Positions 1-9,279 of a stretch of DNA of 64,000 nucleotides are shown piece after piece. Origin of the DNA: Paragorgia papillata (lineage: Eukaryota > Cnidaria > Anthozoa > Scleralcyonacea > Coralliidae); NCBI GenBank assembly GCA_035771165.1, contig JAWNZC010000445.1, positions 1,965,001 to 2,029,000 on the forward strand. The letters are read 5' to 3'. Every line of letters begins with the position of its first letter. Positions within the stretch are counted from its first letter, which is position 1. The notes below the pieces were generated by a model. That model saw only the letters and a list, made by a program, of their open reading frames with translations, was not told where the DNA came from and made no database searches. The translations under genes and the position numbers were made by a program.

Positions 1-36
1 AATCCTTCAGGCTAGGAAGAAGAAACTGTTTTAAAT

Positions 37-105
37 TCACTTCACTTCACTTCACTTCACTTCACTTCACTTCACTTCACTTCACTTCACTTCACTCCAC
101 TTCTG
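37..105. repeat. (TTCAC)n microsatellite
   Basis: A run of about 13 TTCAC pentamers with one late substitution. Similar pentanucleotide arrays of the CTCAG and CACTC type occur near 9.3-9.5 kb and 61.9-62.3 kb. The bases from 106 to 257 hold two direct copies of a TTCTCATAGGAACAAGTA motif (about 133 and 235) and no gene. Confidence 0.95.
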
Positions 106-257
106 TTGCTGCTCCTACTGCTGTTTTTATTCGTTCTCATAGGAACAAGTAGTTCCGCATGAGCTAGACCGCTTTAAATTAAATTGGTTCTTCCTTGTTC
201 TGTATTTTAAAGGTTATTTCGTTCCGTTTGTTTCTTCTCATAGGAACAAGTAAACTG

Positions 258-721
258 AGAAGTTAATATATTCCAAACTACTGGCTGGTAGCCGGTCAGT
301 AGCCAGTCAATTTAATTTAACAAGGTTTTAGCTAGTAGCCGGGTAGACGGTAGCGTTATAATATATTCCAAACCACCGGTTACTTTAGCTCGGTAGCCGG
401 TCGTTTCCCTATGGTAGCCGGTCAATTTAACAAGGTTTAACTAGTAGCCGGGTAGATGGCAGTTATAAATATCAATTAAATAGCGTTATAATATATTCCA
501 AACCACCAGCTACTTTAGGTCGGTAGCCGGTCGTTTCCTTATGGTAGCCGGTCAATTTAACAAGGTTTTAACTAGTAGCCGGGTAGACGGTAGTTATGAA
601 TACCAATTAAGTTACAGATCTAATTTACATATATATTCTTTAGCATTAAATATAACCCTCTTTTCTCAAACAAAAACAGCAATTTTGACGGTGGGAACGA
701 TTTGTTCAGATTCAGTAATCT
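258..721. repeat. Left terminal inverted repeat with tandem units
   Basis: Three units are recognisable by the shared phrase ATATATTCCAAAC (near 267, 359 and 490), followed by GGTAGCCGGTC, ATTTAACAAGGTTT and GTAGCCGGGTAGA blocks. Spacing is about 131 bp between the last two. The innermost ~100 bases (613-721) are single copy and match the inner edge of the right repeat in inverted orientation. Confidence 0.9.
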
Positions 722-774
722 GAAGTAAAAGTTACGCACTAAATGCTATATCGTAAGGACCACTCTTTTCAAGA

Positions 775-1115
775 TGTGTACATCTGTGGTTTGGAAAATT
801 ACGATTACCTGACCCCCATACAATGGAACCGTGAACCCTAACCCTAATCACAAAACCGTGCCACAAACTTCCCCGATTTGTGATTAGAGTTATGGTTCAT
901 GGTTCCATTGTATGGGGGTCAGGTAATCATTATTTTCCATACCACAAACTTCCCCGATTTCTGATTAGGGTTAGGGTTAATTCATGGTTCCATTGTATGT
1001 GGGACAGGTAATCATTATTTTCCATACCATGGGAGTCAGGTAATCGTAATTTTCCATACTACAAACTTCCCCGATTTGTGATTAGAGTTATGGTTTCATT
1101 GTGGGGGTAATTTTC
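775..1115. repeat. Inverted copies of telomere-motif repeat
   Basis: One forward unit (about 775-870) reads into GACCCCCATACAATGGAACC and then CCCTAACCCTAATCAC. It is followed by two or three partial units in the opposite orientation (about 868-948, 955-1030 and 1030-1115), so the stretch can fold back. Each full unit carries two CCCTAA telomere-type hexamers. Another forward copy lies at 8172-8250, just outside the right inverted repeat. This looks like a small foldback element and not a real telomere. Confidence 0.8.
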
Positions 1116-1305
1116 GATACCACTAATGTACACACCTTTGGAACAGGGGGCTGACCCTACACATTGTTCTCTTAAACTGATGTATTTTCCTCGTTTTTTT
1201 ATAAGAAATTCTACATATTATGTTTACTATATTATGACTCAGTATAGATGTTATGTGAAAAGTTACACTTATCAAGCTGTTTGTGTTTGGCGAAAGCAGC
1301 AGCGT

Positions 1306-2104
1306 TAAATTAATTTCAAAGCTACTGCTCTCATTCTCAACGTTCTTGCTTTTCTGATCTCTTGGAAATGAAAAGCTGGATGACGGAGAATGGAACACCA
1401 GCGTAGTCCAAACTTCTCGATACCTCTTCTTATGTAATTGTCTTCTTGCTTGGTAAACCTCACCGGTTCGTCCCGGTTGTTTGGCTATTTTGCTTACAGA
1501 ATCTTCTTCATTTTGATGTTATTCACACCCGCTTTCTTTTGGCAAAGGCTCGTCTTTTAACTGCTCGACGCAACTGTCCATTACTTCGCCTTCAACTCCT
1601 CGCAGCTTGTCCATGCACGTAACTTCTGGTAATGCACTCGGGCAACGTTCGAACTGTGTTTCTGATCTTCCGAAACCATCTTCTGTTCTTCCACGTCCAA
1701 CACAATGGCACTTTCGGTCTCTATTATCTGTCTGTATCTCATCGGGTGAATGTACTTTCCTATGGCCTGAAACACCAGCACAGTCAATAGTTCAGTCAAT
1801 TTCTGAAATTGCGCACCGTTTCGGTTTACCAGCAAGTACTCGCATTGCGGCAGGAGAAGAGGTCTGACAAAACGAACATAGTCGTCGACTATACTCCCAA
1901 GCTCACTTCGTCAAAATACAAAGAATCGGAACCGTTCTTTTTAGCGGTTTTAAAAATTGTTTGGTATACCATATCCCACCGTTGTGCTTCGCATTTTCAA
2001 ACATAGTGATTGTCAAATGTTGATAGGTCATCGGACAACCCTTTACTTTAACAAACATAAATACTGCGAGGAATCGCGTGGCAAATGTTAAGTCGCTTGA
2101 CGTA
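1306..2104 (-). pseudogene. Putative tyrosine recombinase, C-terminal half with Myb domain
   Basis: This is the C-terminal half of the gene whose N-terminal half is at 5990-7266. Read on the minus strand from 2098, it begins DLTFATRFLAVFMFVKVKG. A frameshift near 1903 leads into VRPLLLPQCEYLLVNRNG, then KYIHPMRYRQIIETES and SEDQKHSSNVARVHYQK, with a stop at 1581-1583. The HPMR (H-x-x-R) and later H...Y arrangement is what the catalytic end of a tyrosine recombinase looks like. In another frame, 1460-1306 encodes a Myb/SANT-like module (FTKQEDNYIRRGIEKFG, W, ILRHPAFHFQE) resembling telobox Myb domains of TTAGGG-binding proteins, ending in TAA. The fold assignment is inference from motifs. The copy is inactive because of the frameshifts, the stop and the Polinton. 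Confidence 0.65.
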
Positions 2105-2257
2105 AGTAGTATTATAGGTATCGATCGACCCGTATTTTTAGGGTGCCACAATGGTGGCGTTCTCATTAGTATTCAGGCGTTTCATTAATATTCAGGGTGG
2201 CGTTCTCATTAATATTCAGGGTGGGTGTTCTCATTAATATTCAGGGCGTTCTCATTA

Positions 2258-3097
2258 TTATTCAGGGTCATTAGTATTCAGCGTGACGCACGTTGTGACG
2301 CACGGTGTGACGCACGAACTCCTTAAATATTCATTCTCAGACTCCTTCGGGACCATAATCCAGGAAGTTTCTTCGTTTTCGCTCTCTGATTCTGTTTCTT
2401 CTTCTCCCTGCGCCACTGACATTGTTAGCACTCGAACATTTTCGATAAGGTTTTTGTCAATGTTAATGTCGGCGAGTCCTTTTACAAATACGTTTAGACC
2501 AGCTGGTTCGGGAATTCCTGAGAAGTAAGGTGATACACAGTATTCTACCAATTCGGCTATTTTTGTGTTTGGTATAGTTCTTCCTTGATACACAATTTCT
2601 CCTTTGGAATTCCATGTTAAGTTGACATAGGATGCGAGTAAACTATTCAGCACAGAGGACGCTTTCGCTTCATCGACTCCGTAGTCAAAGTGTGACAGTA
2701 TTTAACACGAAAATCGCATGTAACCTTTCTCCCATAGTGTTCAGGGTTCGAATGATGGTCTTTAAAAAATATCGTTCTTTTTATATTAGTTCTGCGAGTC
2801 CTTCTAAATCTGGACCAAGTAGGAGATCAAGAAATGCTTCCCCTTTTTGAACCAGTATCTCTTTTTTCTCATAAAACTACTTCGGGGACTAGCCAAAGTT
2901 GATATGCCATCGCTATAAGGCCTAACTTCTTTAAGCAAAGCAGGTGATAATTGATATTGCGTTGACCAAAAGTTCAACATACAATCACAAATGCATCTAA
3001 TTTGCTCAGGGCTAGCAGTCTCCAACACAGCTCGTTGTTGAATAGGTTCACTTGTACATAAAAGTTCAAGAAACGGTTTGTGCTTTTTGATCAACAT
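2258..3097 (-). pseudogene. Polinton-associated conserved protein, broken
   Basis: Two minus-strand pieces in different frames. The first (3097-2804) starts MLIKKHKPFLELLCTSEP, contains SPEQIRCICDCMLNF and ends in a lysine-rich stretch followed by a hydrophobic run. The second (2653-2258) contains GEIVYQGRTIPNTKIAEL and LNVFVKGLADINIDKNLI, then an acidic ETESESENEE tail. I recall both blocks as neighbours of Polinton ATPase/polymerase genes in invertebrate genomes, with no assigned role; a basic core-type protein is possible for the first. The frame change between 2804 and 2653 and a short-repeat tail show that it is not intact. Confidence 0.5.
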
Positions 3098-3160
3098 CTC
3101 TATTTGACAGTCAGTGTGTAAATGAGGAAAACGCTACCAAAACACACATTTTAAGAGGAG

Positions 3161-3303
3161 GCCGGAGGGGAAAGAGGAAGAGGAGGAGGAGGAGAAAGAG
3201 GAAGAGGAGAAAGAGGAAGAGGAGGAGAAAGAGGAGGAGGAGAAAGAGGAAGAGGAGGAGAAAGAGGAAGAGGAGGAGAAAGAGGAGGAGGAGGAGGAGA
3301 AAG
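3161..3303. repeat. Purine-rich (GAGGAA/GGAGAAA)n tract
   Basis: About 140 bases of almost pure A/G on the plus strand sit between the two divergent Polinton genes. Long homopurine mirror-like tracts can form triplex DNA. A serine-rich reading frame on the opposite strand is a by-product of the repeat. Confidence 0.95.
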
Positions 3304-3367
3304 ATAAATATATAATACGAAATTCTCTAGAAATATTTATTCTGCTCATGTTCTTCAACGAGTGAAC

Positions 3368-4039
3368 ATGTCTTATCTCTGCAGCACTTGTGGAAAAACG
3401 TTTTCTACACTATTCAACATGCAACGTCATATAAAAAATTCCCATAAAAACAGTACTTATTCAAGACCAGCACATCTTCTCACTGACGCAACAGTCATGC
3501 AGCATCCGTTCACATGCATTGTTGCAGGGTGTACTCAGAGCGGCAAAACAGTATGGGTGAAGACACTTCTGGAAAACGCCAAAACTACGATTAATCCTCC
3601 TCCCGAACGTATCATTTGGTGTTATGGACAGTGGCAGCCTATGTATTTAGAAATGATCAAGACAATACCAGGCATTGAGCTAAACGAAGGCATACCATCT
3701 GATATAGACTCTGATAATTTTCTTGATGTTTCTAAGCGAAACCTTATTGTTCTTGACGATCTCATGGATCAGTCAGGAAGAGATAAACGTATTGCTAGTT
3801 TATTTACTAAGGGAAGTCATCACCGGAATCTCTCCGTGATCTATGTTGTTCAGAACATATTTCACCAAGGAAAGGAAACCAGAAACATCAGCCTCAACGC
3901 ACACTATATCGTACTATTCAAGTCTCCGAGGGATAAGCAAAAAATTTCTGTCTTGGCACGGCAGGTGAACTCAGGTCATGTCCGTGAATTTATGAAGAGT
4001 TACGTGAGGAAGCCAAAAGTCGCCCTCGTGGTTATTTAA
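3368..4039 (+). CDS. Polinton DNA-packaging ATPase with C2H2 finger
   Basis: A 223-residue open frame, intact. It starts at the ATG at 3368 (the frame is open two codons further, but only with GTG). Residues 4-27 form a classical C2H2 finger (CSTCGKTF ... HIKNSH). A Walker A motif GCTQSGKT lies near residue 56, followed by the aromatic IIWCYGQWQPMY segment and a Walker B LIVLDDLMD near residue 128. This is the FtsK/HerA-type packaging ATPase of Polintons and related adintovirus-like elements, which motors DNA into capsids; the usual length is 200-250 residues. It is the only undamaged gene of the relic. It is divergent from the neighbouring minus-strand genes. No TATA box was identified in the purine tract upstream. 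Confidence 0.85.
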   Translation: MSYLCSTCGKTFSTLFNMQRHIKNSHKNSTYSRPAHLLTDATVMQHPFTCIVAGCTQSGKTVWVKTLLENAKTTINPPPERIIWCYGQWQPMYLEMIKTIPGIELNEGIPSDIDSDNFLDVSKRNLIVLDDLMDQSGRDKRIASLFTKGSHHRNLSVIYVVQNIFHQGKETRNISLNAHYIVLFKSPRDKQKISVLARQVNSGHVREFMKSYVRKPKVALVVI

Positions 4040-4603
4040 TGCTTGATCTAAAGCCGACTACTCCTGCACGTGCGCTGAGGATATATATGCAACGCTTTCA
4101 AAGTAATAAATCGCTTTGCCTTTAGTTAATATTTCGGCACTTAAAATCGTTCTTTTCATGACTTCTCGAAGTGATTCCTCATTCTATCTTCCTACGATTT
4201 CCTCGTTTATAAACGAGGATTTAGTTAACAAGGATTCTAGGATGACTTACTCTGTTCAGGTTCTAATATAATATTCATAGCTTATTCAAATAATATTCGA
4301 GCTAAGTTATCTCAAAATATAAATAAATATTTTAAACTGATTGCTTTGAATTCTGTTTACAACAACTCTCAAATTACTTGCGAAAATGTCTGTGAGAAAA
4401 GTAAGATTATATCCTTGAGTTTCTTCTCTAACGAGATCTGTACACATGGCATATGTAAATATCATTCTGAATATTTAGGTTCTAAGCGTTAACCCCTAAT
4501 GAGATTTATTATACGGGGAAGACAACACAACGAGTATTTCATTGTACTTTTTACTGATTTGATGGTTCTTAAAAAACCGTTTTTGAAGAATGATAATATG
4601 CAC

Positions 4604-5865
4604 TCAGCGAGCTGCTTTTGTGTCAGATAACCAGCACCCAAAAGCATCCACCTCCACTTTAGCGCAGTGATGATATGCGTTCACCTCGTCGTTGTTTCCA
4701 CAGGTCTCTATCCACACCAAGGCATCGAATAAATATTTAGCTTGGGGGCAGCCGAAACTCTCTAGGTTAATAGACGGGATTTTCAGCCTTGATAGCAGGT
4801 CTCGTTCGTAATGCCTCCCTTTGTAGGCTATATTGTTGAGTACTTGTTGATTTGGTCTTGCCGGTATAGTTTCATTACGATATTTTCAAGCTGACTTAAG
4901 GTGGCTCCATACAGTTTGTTGAAAAATGGAAAATACAAGTTTGAGAGTCCAAAACACGTGATTAAACAATTCGGGAAAAGAATAAAACTAAATGTTATAC
5001 ATAGTTAAACTGTCTGACAATCAAAAACTGTTACCTAATAAATTAGCAACGGTTGTTGCCATAATGACGTTTCAAAATGGCTGCCAATTACCCTTCAAAC
5101 TAATTTAATTCGAAAAAAAACTTTGGTGACCCCCAATTTTTTTTTCATTAAAACTTTTCTTGAAGTATGAGTGATCAATTGGCCGATCAATCTGTGGAAC
5201 GAATAATTTTTTTTCTGGAAAAATCTTGTTTGTTAATTTTTTTTAAATTTCGTTCTACAGAATTTTTTTCAAATCGGCCTATTGATTACATATACTTCAA
5301 GAAAAGTTTTAATGAAAAAAAAATTGGGGGTCACCAAAGTTTTTTTTTAATTAAATTAGTTTGAAGGGTAATTGGCAGCCATTTTGAAAAGTCATTGTTG
5401 CTATAGCAACAACTGTTGCTATTTATTTGGTAACAGTTTTTGATTGTCAGACTGTTTAACTATGCATAACATCTAGTTTTATTCTTTTTCCGAATTGTTT
5501 AATCACGTATTTTGGTGATTAATGGTGTGGAGCCACCTTAATGGAATAGCTTGAGAACAGGGTGGTACACCCAGCGGAAGTTTGTGAATATGTTTTTTCA
5601 CATAGAGACAAATCTTTTCATCTTGGTCGCTTAAGTCATACCACCAAACACCAATGTCGAAGAAGAAAGATAGCCCTTCGTTTTCAACTATTTTAAGAAC
5701 TCCGAGTTCCTTACAATAAAATTTTCTTTCAATGTTGAAGCCATCCATATCTATAATCGCAACTATGTTATTCATTTTGGAGTATAGTTTCCTATATATA
5801 TACTTCAGCTCCGAGCTTATATTAGCTTCATGCGCACTAACTATATCCCAGTCTTGTCCAAACAT
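4604..5865 (-). pseudogene. Polinton-linked putative nuclease-like protein, interrupted
   Basis: The N-terminal part (5865-5542) contains NNIVAIIDMDGFNIERKFYC, FFFDIGVWWYDLS and HKLPLGVPP. The C-terminal part (about 4895-4604) contains KGGHYERDLLSRL and SFGCPQAKYLFDAL, and ends in a Cys/His cluster (ETCGN ... YHHCAK) before TGA at 4604. The two are separated by a TTAA-flanked MITE at 4900-5537, and a further frame change lies near 4842. I know this family from cnidarian and other invertebrate genomes as an uncharacterised mobile-element protein. The DMDG start and later acidic and His residues would suit an RNase H-fold exonuclease, but that is a guess. Confidence 0.5.
4900..5537. mobile_element. 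Palindromic MITE, TTAA target
   Basis: Ends GGTGGCTCCA / TGGAGCCACC are flanked by TTAA (4896-4899 and 5538-5541). Almost the whole 638 bp is one long inverted repeat centred near 5220, so it would fold into a ~300-bp hairpin. TTAA targets are typical of piggyBac- and Kolobok-type transposases. It splits the Polinton nuclease-like gene, and removing it with one TTAA would rejoin the two halves. Confidence 0.85.
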
Positions 5866-5956
5866 GTCCTATTATTCTGTTACTCCGTTCGTCATGCGTG
5901 AGTCATGCGTGGTCACGGTGAATATTAATGCGGCAGCATCCCTTTGGTCCCTGGAT

Positions 5957-5979
5957 GGGGGGGGGGGGGGGGGGGGGGG
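5957..5979. repeat. G homopolymer (23 G)
   Basis: An uninterrupted run of 23 G on the plus strand, ten bases inside the right end of the Polinton remnant. Long G runs in assemblies are prone to length error. Confidence 0.9.
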
Positions 5980-5989
5980 TTCATCTACT

Positions 5990-7266
5990 GACGTAACAAA
6001 AGTCGACATTTTTCTGCACTTTTCTAAAATCTGCTTGTAGCGCTCGATGTGAAATGGAACGACTGTCTGCAACTTGGCTAACGCAGCCCAGCTCCTTCTC
6101 GATTCCAGTGTCTCAATGTCCAGATCTGTCGTCCAGAGCGATCGCATCTGCTTTGCCAGACACTTCTTGGCTCGCTTGATGTACACTTAGACCCCGTTTA
6201 CACGATGCCGGTACAATTTGAAAACGGAACAAAATCATGCCGTTTAGGCCTTGCGTTTACACGATACCGGCACAAAAATGACATGAAAACGGCACAAAAT
6301 GAAGACGGGTTCCTTGACGGCATGAAATGAAAACGCAACACTAACCGGTATCGTGTAAACGCCCGTGCCGTAACAGTTTGATGGCGGTAATCACTATATA
6401 TACGACCACAGTATTCGGGTCAGCAGTATTCACAAAGTCTTCTCAATTCTCATTGGAAGAGAATAGTCACATGCTAATCCGTCATTATATTATACCGGCA
6501 CGTGTAAACGCAAGACTTTTTGGCCTGTATTTACACACCGGCATGATTTTGTTCCGTTTTCAAATTGTACCGGCATCGTGTAAACGTAGTCTTAGGTGGA
6601 GAGTTAAACTTGCGGAAGTCGAGTAGGTCAGAAATGCTTGTGACGTAGCCGAGTCGGCCCGACTGTCCCATCTGCCAGGTGTCTTCGAGGTAAGAAAATC
6701 CGTTAGAAATTTAGAAGAGCACAGAAAATAGTCGATAAATTGCACGGTGGAAAACACGGTCGACTCCTCCTCGCCCGATTCTCCGGAACAAAACTTGAGA
6801 AATTTAAGAGATCGCGTGACCGAAATTTCTGCTTGTTTTGACGTTTTCCCTCCCCCCGTTGTACTTTGTAACCATAGCGAAAGAGAACGAGTGAATTCGT
6901 TATCGGATGAGCAACACGGCAGTGTCAGTTTGCTTTTCGTCGACGTAACTTCCGCAATTACAGGCTTAACATTGCCGGTGAGTATTGTCGGTTTTTCATC
7001 GAAGTACGCGTACCACGGATGTTTTATTTGACGTGCTTTCGACAGCCTCTTCGACTGGCAAATCCTGGATGGTCGCAGTTAGGAACTGGACAATGATTAA
7101 GACCTTCTTCGTCTCTCTGCAGATGTAACCGTCTAGGCTTCTTGAATGCCCCGTCGAGAGACTTCCAATCGACCGTATATACGGTTATTTCGACGAGGCA
7201 CCCAACGGCCACGTTAAACTTCCATTGGCTATTTGTGTTTACATCTATCTTCAATATATCTCGCAT
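5990..7266 (-). pseudogene. Putative tyrosine recombinase, N-terminal half with C2H2 finger
   Basis: Read from the ATG at 7266 on the minus strand: about 50 residues, then a zinc-finger-like block (HCPVPNCDHPGFASRRGCRK followed by H and, across a one-base frameshift near 7027, KHPWYAYFD). Next comes a helical region with RSLKFLKFCS (near 6800) and SSKFLTDFL down to 6595, then a MITE, then in a shifted frame YIKRAKKCLAKQMRSLWTTD and LDIETLESRRSWAAL down to the Polinton junction. The order finger, core-binding-like helices, catalytic half matches a DNA-breaking recombinase layout. It continues at 2098. The start was chosen as the first ATG inside the right TIR edge; true 5' exons are not excluded. 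Confidence 0.6.
6190..6591. mobile_element. MITE with TTA target duplication
   Basis: Inverted ends around CGTTTACACGATGCCGGTAC and its complement run about 45 bp, with internal repeats of the same motif. It is flanked by TTA (6187-6189 and 6592-6594). A TTA/TAA 3-bp duplication is characteristic of PIF/Harbinger transposons. It lies inside the N-terminal half of the recombinase gene. Confidence 0.8.
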
Positions 7267-7388
7267 ATTTATACTCTGCTATGCATATCTTGCTTCTTCC
7301 TTTGGGATTAGATAGATCGAGAAATTTAAAAGACGTTCCTTTTGCTAGCTTAAACTTTCGGTTCATTATACATACACTTTACTATCGA

Positions 7389-8038
7389 TTATTGAATCGG
7401 AACAAAGCGTTCCCACAGTCAAAATTGCTGTTTTTGTTTGAGAAAAGAGGGTTATATTTAATGCGAGAGAATATATATGTAAATTAGATCTGTAACCTAA
7501 TTGGTATTCATAACAACCGTCTACCTGGCTACTAGTTAAAACCTTGTTAAATTGACAGGCTATACTGACCGGCTACCATATGGAAACGACTGGCTATCGA
7601 GCTAAAGTAGCCGGTGGTTTGGAATATATTATAACGCTATTTTATTGATATTCATAACTACTGCGTCTACCCGGCTACTAGTTAAATCCTTGTTAAATTG
7701 ACAGGCTACTGACCGGCTACCATATGGAAACGACCGGCTATCGAGCTAAACTAGCTGGTGGTTTGGAATATATTATAACGCTATTTTATTGATATTCATA
7801 ACTAACGTCTACCGGCTACTAGTTAAAACCTTGTTAAATTGACAGGCTACTGACCGGCTACCATATGGAAACGACCGGCTACCGAGTGATGTAGCCGGTG
7901 GTTTGGAATATATTATCACGCTATTTTATTGATATTCATAACTACCGTCTACCCGGCTAGCGACCGGCTAGTACCACATGGAAACGACCCGCGGCTACCG
8001 AGCTAAGGTAGCTGGTGGTTTGGAATATATTAACTTCT
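7389..8038. repeat. Right terminal inverted repeat with tandem units
   Basis: Reverse-complement partner of 258-721. It has one extra tandem unit: the phrase GGAATATATTATAACG or a variant recurs near 7620, 7765, 7897 and 8023 (spacings about 145, 132 and 126 bp). The inner edge carries the single-copy block shared with 613-721. It lies immediately upstream of the minus-strand recombinase start and probably holds its promoter and the recombination sites. Confidence 0.9.
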
Positions 8039-8171
8039 TTATGAGAAATAGGACTTACTATATATCTATATCAATTTAGACTTCGACTACGAATGTTAAA
8101 ACGTTTAAAAAATGATCGTATTATCACTTGAAGTTTCTCAAAAAAAAACAGCGTAAAATTTTCTAGATGTT

Positions 8172-8250
8172 TGTGGTATGGAAAATTACGATTACCTGAC
8201 CCCCATACAATGGAACCATGAACCCTAACCCTAATCACAAAACCGTGCCA
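8172..8250 (+). repeat. Telomere-motif repeat unit, outer copy
   Basis: Nearly identical to the forward unit at 775-870, including GACCCCCATACAATGGAACC and CCCTAACCCTAATCAC. It lies 130 bp outside the right inverted repeat. Confidence 0.85.
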
Positions 8251-8255
8251 TAAAC

Positions 8256-8259
8256 GTTT

Positions 8260-8321
<62 letters not shown>

Positions 8322-8418
8322 GCTGGTGCTGTTGTTGTTGCTGTTGTTGCTGTTGTTGTTGCTGCTGCTGCTGATGTTAATGTTGTTGCTGTTGTTGTTG
8401 TTGTTGCTTTTGTTATTT

Positions 8419-8506
<88 letters not shown>

Positions 8507-8536
8507 CGTTGTTGTTATTCCTGCTGATGTTACTGT

Positions 8537-8567
<31 letters not shown>

Positions 8568-8630
8568 TCTGTTGTTGCCGGTCTTGCTGCTGTTGTTGAT
8601 GCTGGTGTTGTTAATTGCTGTTATCGTTAC
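8256..8630. repeat. (TTG)n microsatellite
   Basis: About 375 bases of TTG triplets with scattered CTG and TTA variants. The long poly-Leu and poly-Asn frames across it are artefacts of the repeat. Confidence 0.95.
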
Positions 8631-8761
8631 TATTTCTGATCTAAGAACATACGACACTCTTCGCAACAACAATTTAGCGATTCCCACCCAAAAAAACCCA
8701 ACAAAAACAAACACCAAACCTTCCACACTACCCCTCGTAAATCAACAAAAAAACGAAATAC

Positions 8762-9141
8762 CTGATGAATATCAACATACAACTCCAACAAGGGCTCCGA
8801 AAGTCCAAAAGCAACCACAGGCCCCACAAACGTCGCCCCTTGCCAAAGACCGATAAATAATGGTATAGTTTTCTCGCTGACGCATTCTTGAAAACAGGAC
8901 GGTGCAAAGGAGAAGAGAGAGATAGAACCTACTCCGGCGATGAATTGTCCAATGAGCAACAAGGCGAGGTAATACCATTCCGCTATGAAGCCTTCATCAC
9001 AAGTTTCCAAGTTTGTTGTTCCATTAGCAGGCGAAGATGTTGGAGTTGGGGCAGTGCAGAGAAGTGCTGGAAACGAAACAGCCGGAGGATCGTATCGTTC
9101 AATGATGTAATGAGGAAGAGTGAATATTATAAATCCAATTC
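8762..9141 (-). CDS. SLCO (OATP) transporter gene B, coding exon 3
   Basis: Acceptor ...TTACCAAG and donor CATCAG|GTATTT bound a 380-base exon that starts in phase 1 and ends in phase 0. It encodes IGFIIFTLPHY, a Cys-containing Thr/Ser/Pro-rich extracellular loop (ALLCTAPTPTSSPANGTTN with an NGT glycosylation site), then YYLALLLIGQFIAGVGS and IPLFIGLWQGATFVGP. These are transmembrane segments of the organic anion transporter (solute carrier family 21) fold, which moves amphipathic anions across the plasma membrane. Later exons are not seen between 1 and 8761. They lie outside the window or were lost when the TIR element and microsatellite arrived. Paralog number cannot be set. Confidence 0.85.
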
Positions 9142-9279
9142 CTTGGTAAATAAAAATAATTGTCTGTAAGCTTTATAACTGGGCAAGCATTTTTTCCTAC
9201 ATGCTACAGTAACAGTAATTTTCTAAATTGTCAATGAAACGAAAATTAGGGTTTGTCTTATTTGAAAGAGCACTGCTCC

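Larger units (their letters stand above)
2105..5989. mobile_element. Polinton (Maverick) remnant
   Basis: A 3.9 kb insert flanked by the perfect 6-bp repeat GACGTA (2099-2104 and 5990-5995). Both ends start 5'-AGTAG, as expected of Polintons, which duplicate 6 bp and usually begin with AG. It interrupts the recombinase gene. Inside are a packaging ATPase (plus strand) and two broken genes on the minus strand of types I associate with cnidarian Polintons. DNA polymerase B, the retroviral-type integrase, capsid genes and long TIRs are missing, so this is a deleted relic (full elements are 15-20 kb). Bases 2170-2310 are degenerate short repeats (TCATTAATATTCAGGG, GTGACGCACG). Confidence 0.8.
258..8038. 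mobile_element. TIR element with tyrosine-recombinase/Myb gene
   Basis: Inverted repeats of 464 bp (left) and about 650 bp (right) bound the element. Both begin AGAAGTTAATATATTCC and are built of tandem ~130-bp units. The main gene is on the minus strand (1306-7266) and is split by a nested Polinton. The 6-bp flanks (AAACTG and TTATGA) do not match, so I see no target duplication, which would fit tyrosine-recombinase insertion. The boundaries come from the outermost point of inverted similarity and may be off by a few bases. I do not know an established family name. A MuDR- or Polinton-type element with degraded flanks remains an alternative. Confidence 0.75.

Noticed and set aside
775..1115. 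Interstitial telomere or chromosome end
   Set aside because: Only two CCCTAA hexamers per unit, embedded in a dispersed repeat present in both orientations.
3134..3358. Serine/phenylalanine-rich minus-strand frame
   Set aside because: Product of the GGA/GAA purine tract.
8235..8856. 163-198-residue poly-Leu and poly-Asn reading frames
   Set aside because: Direct translation of the (TTG)n microsatellite; the 3' part overlaps SLCO exon 3 in the wrong frame.
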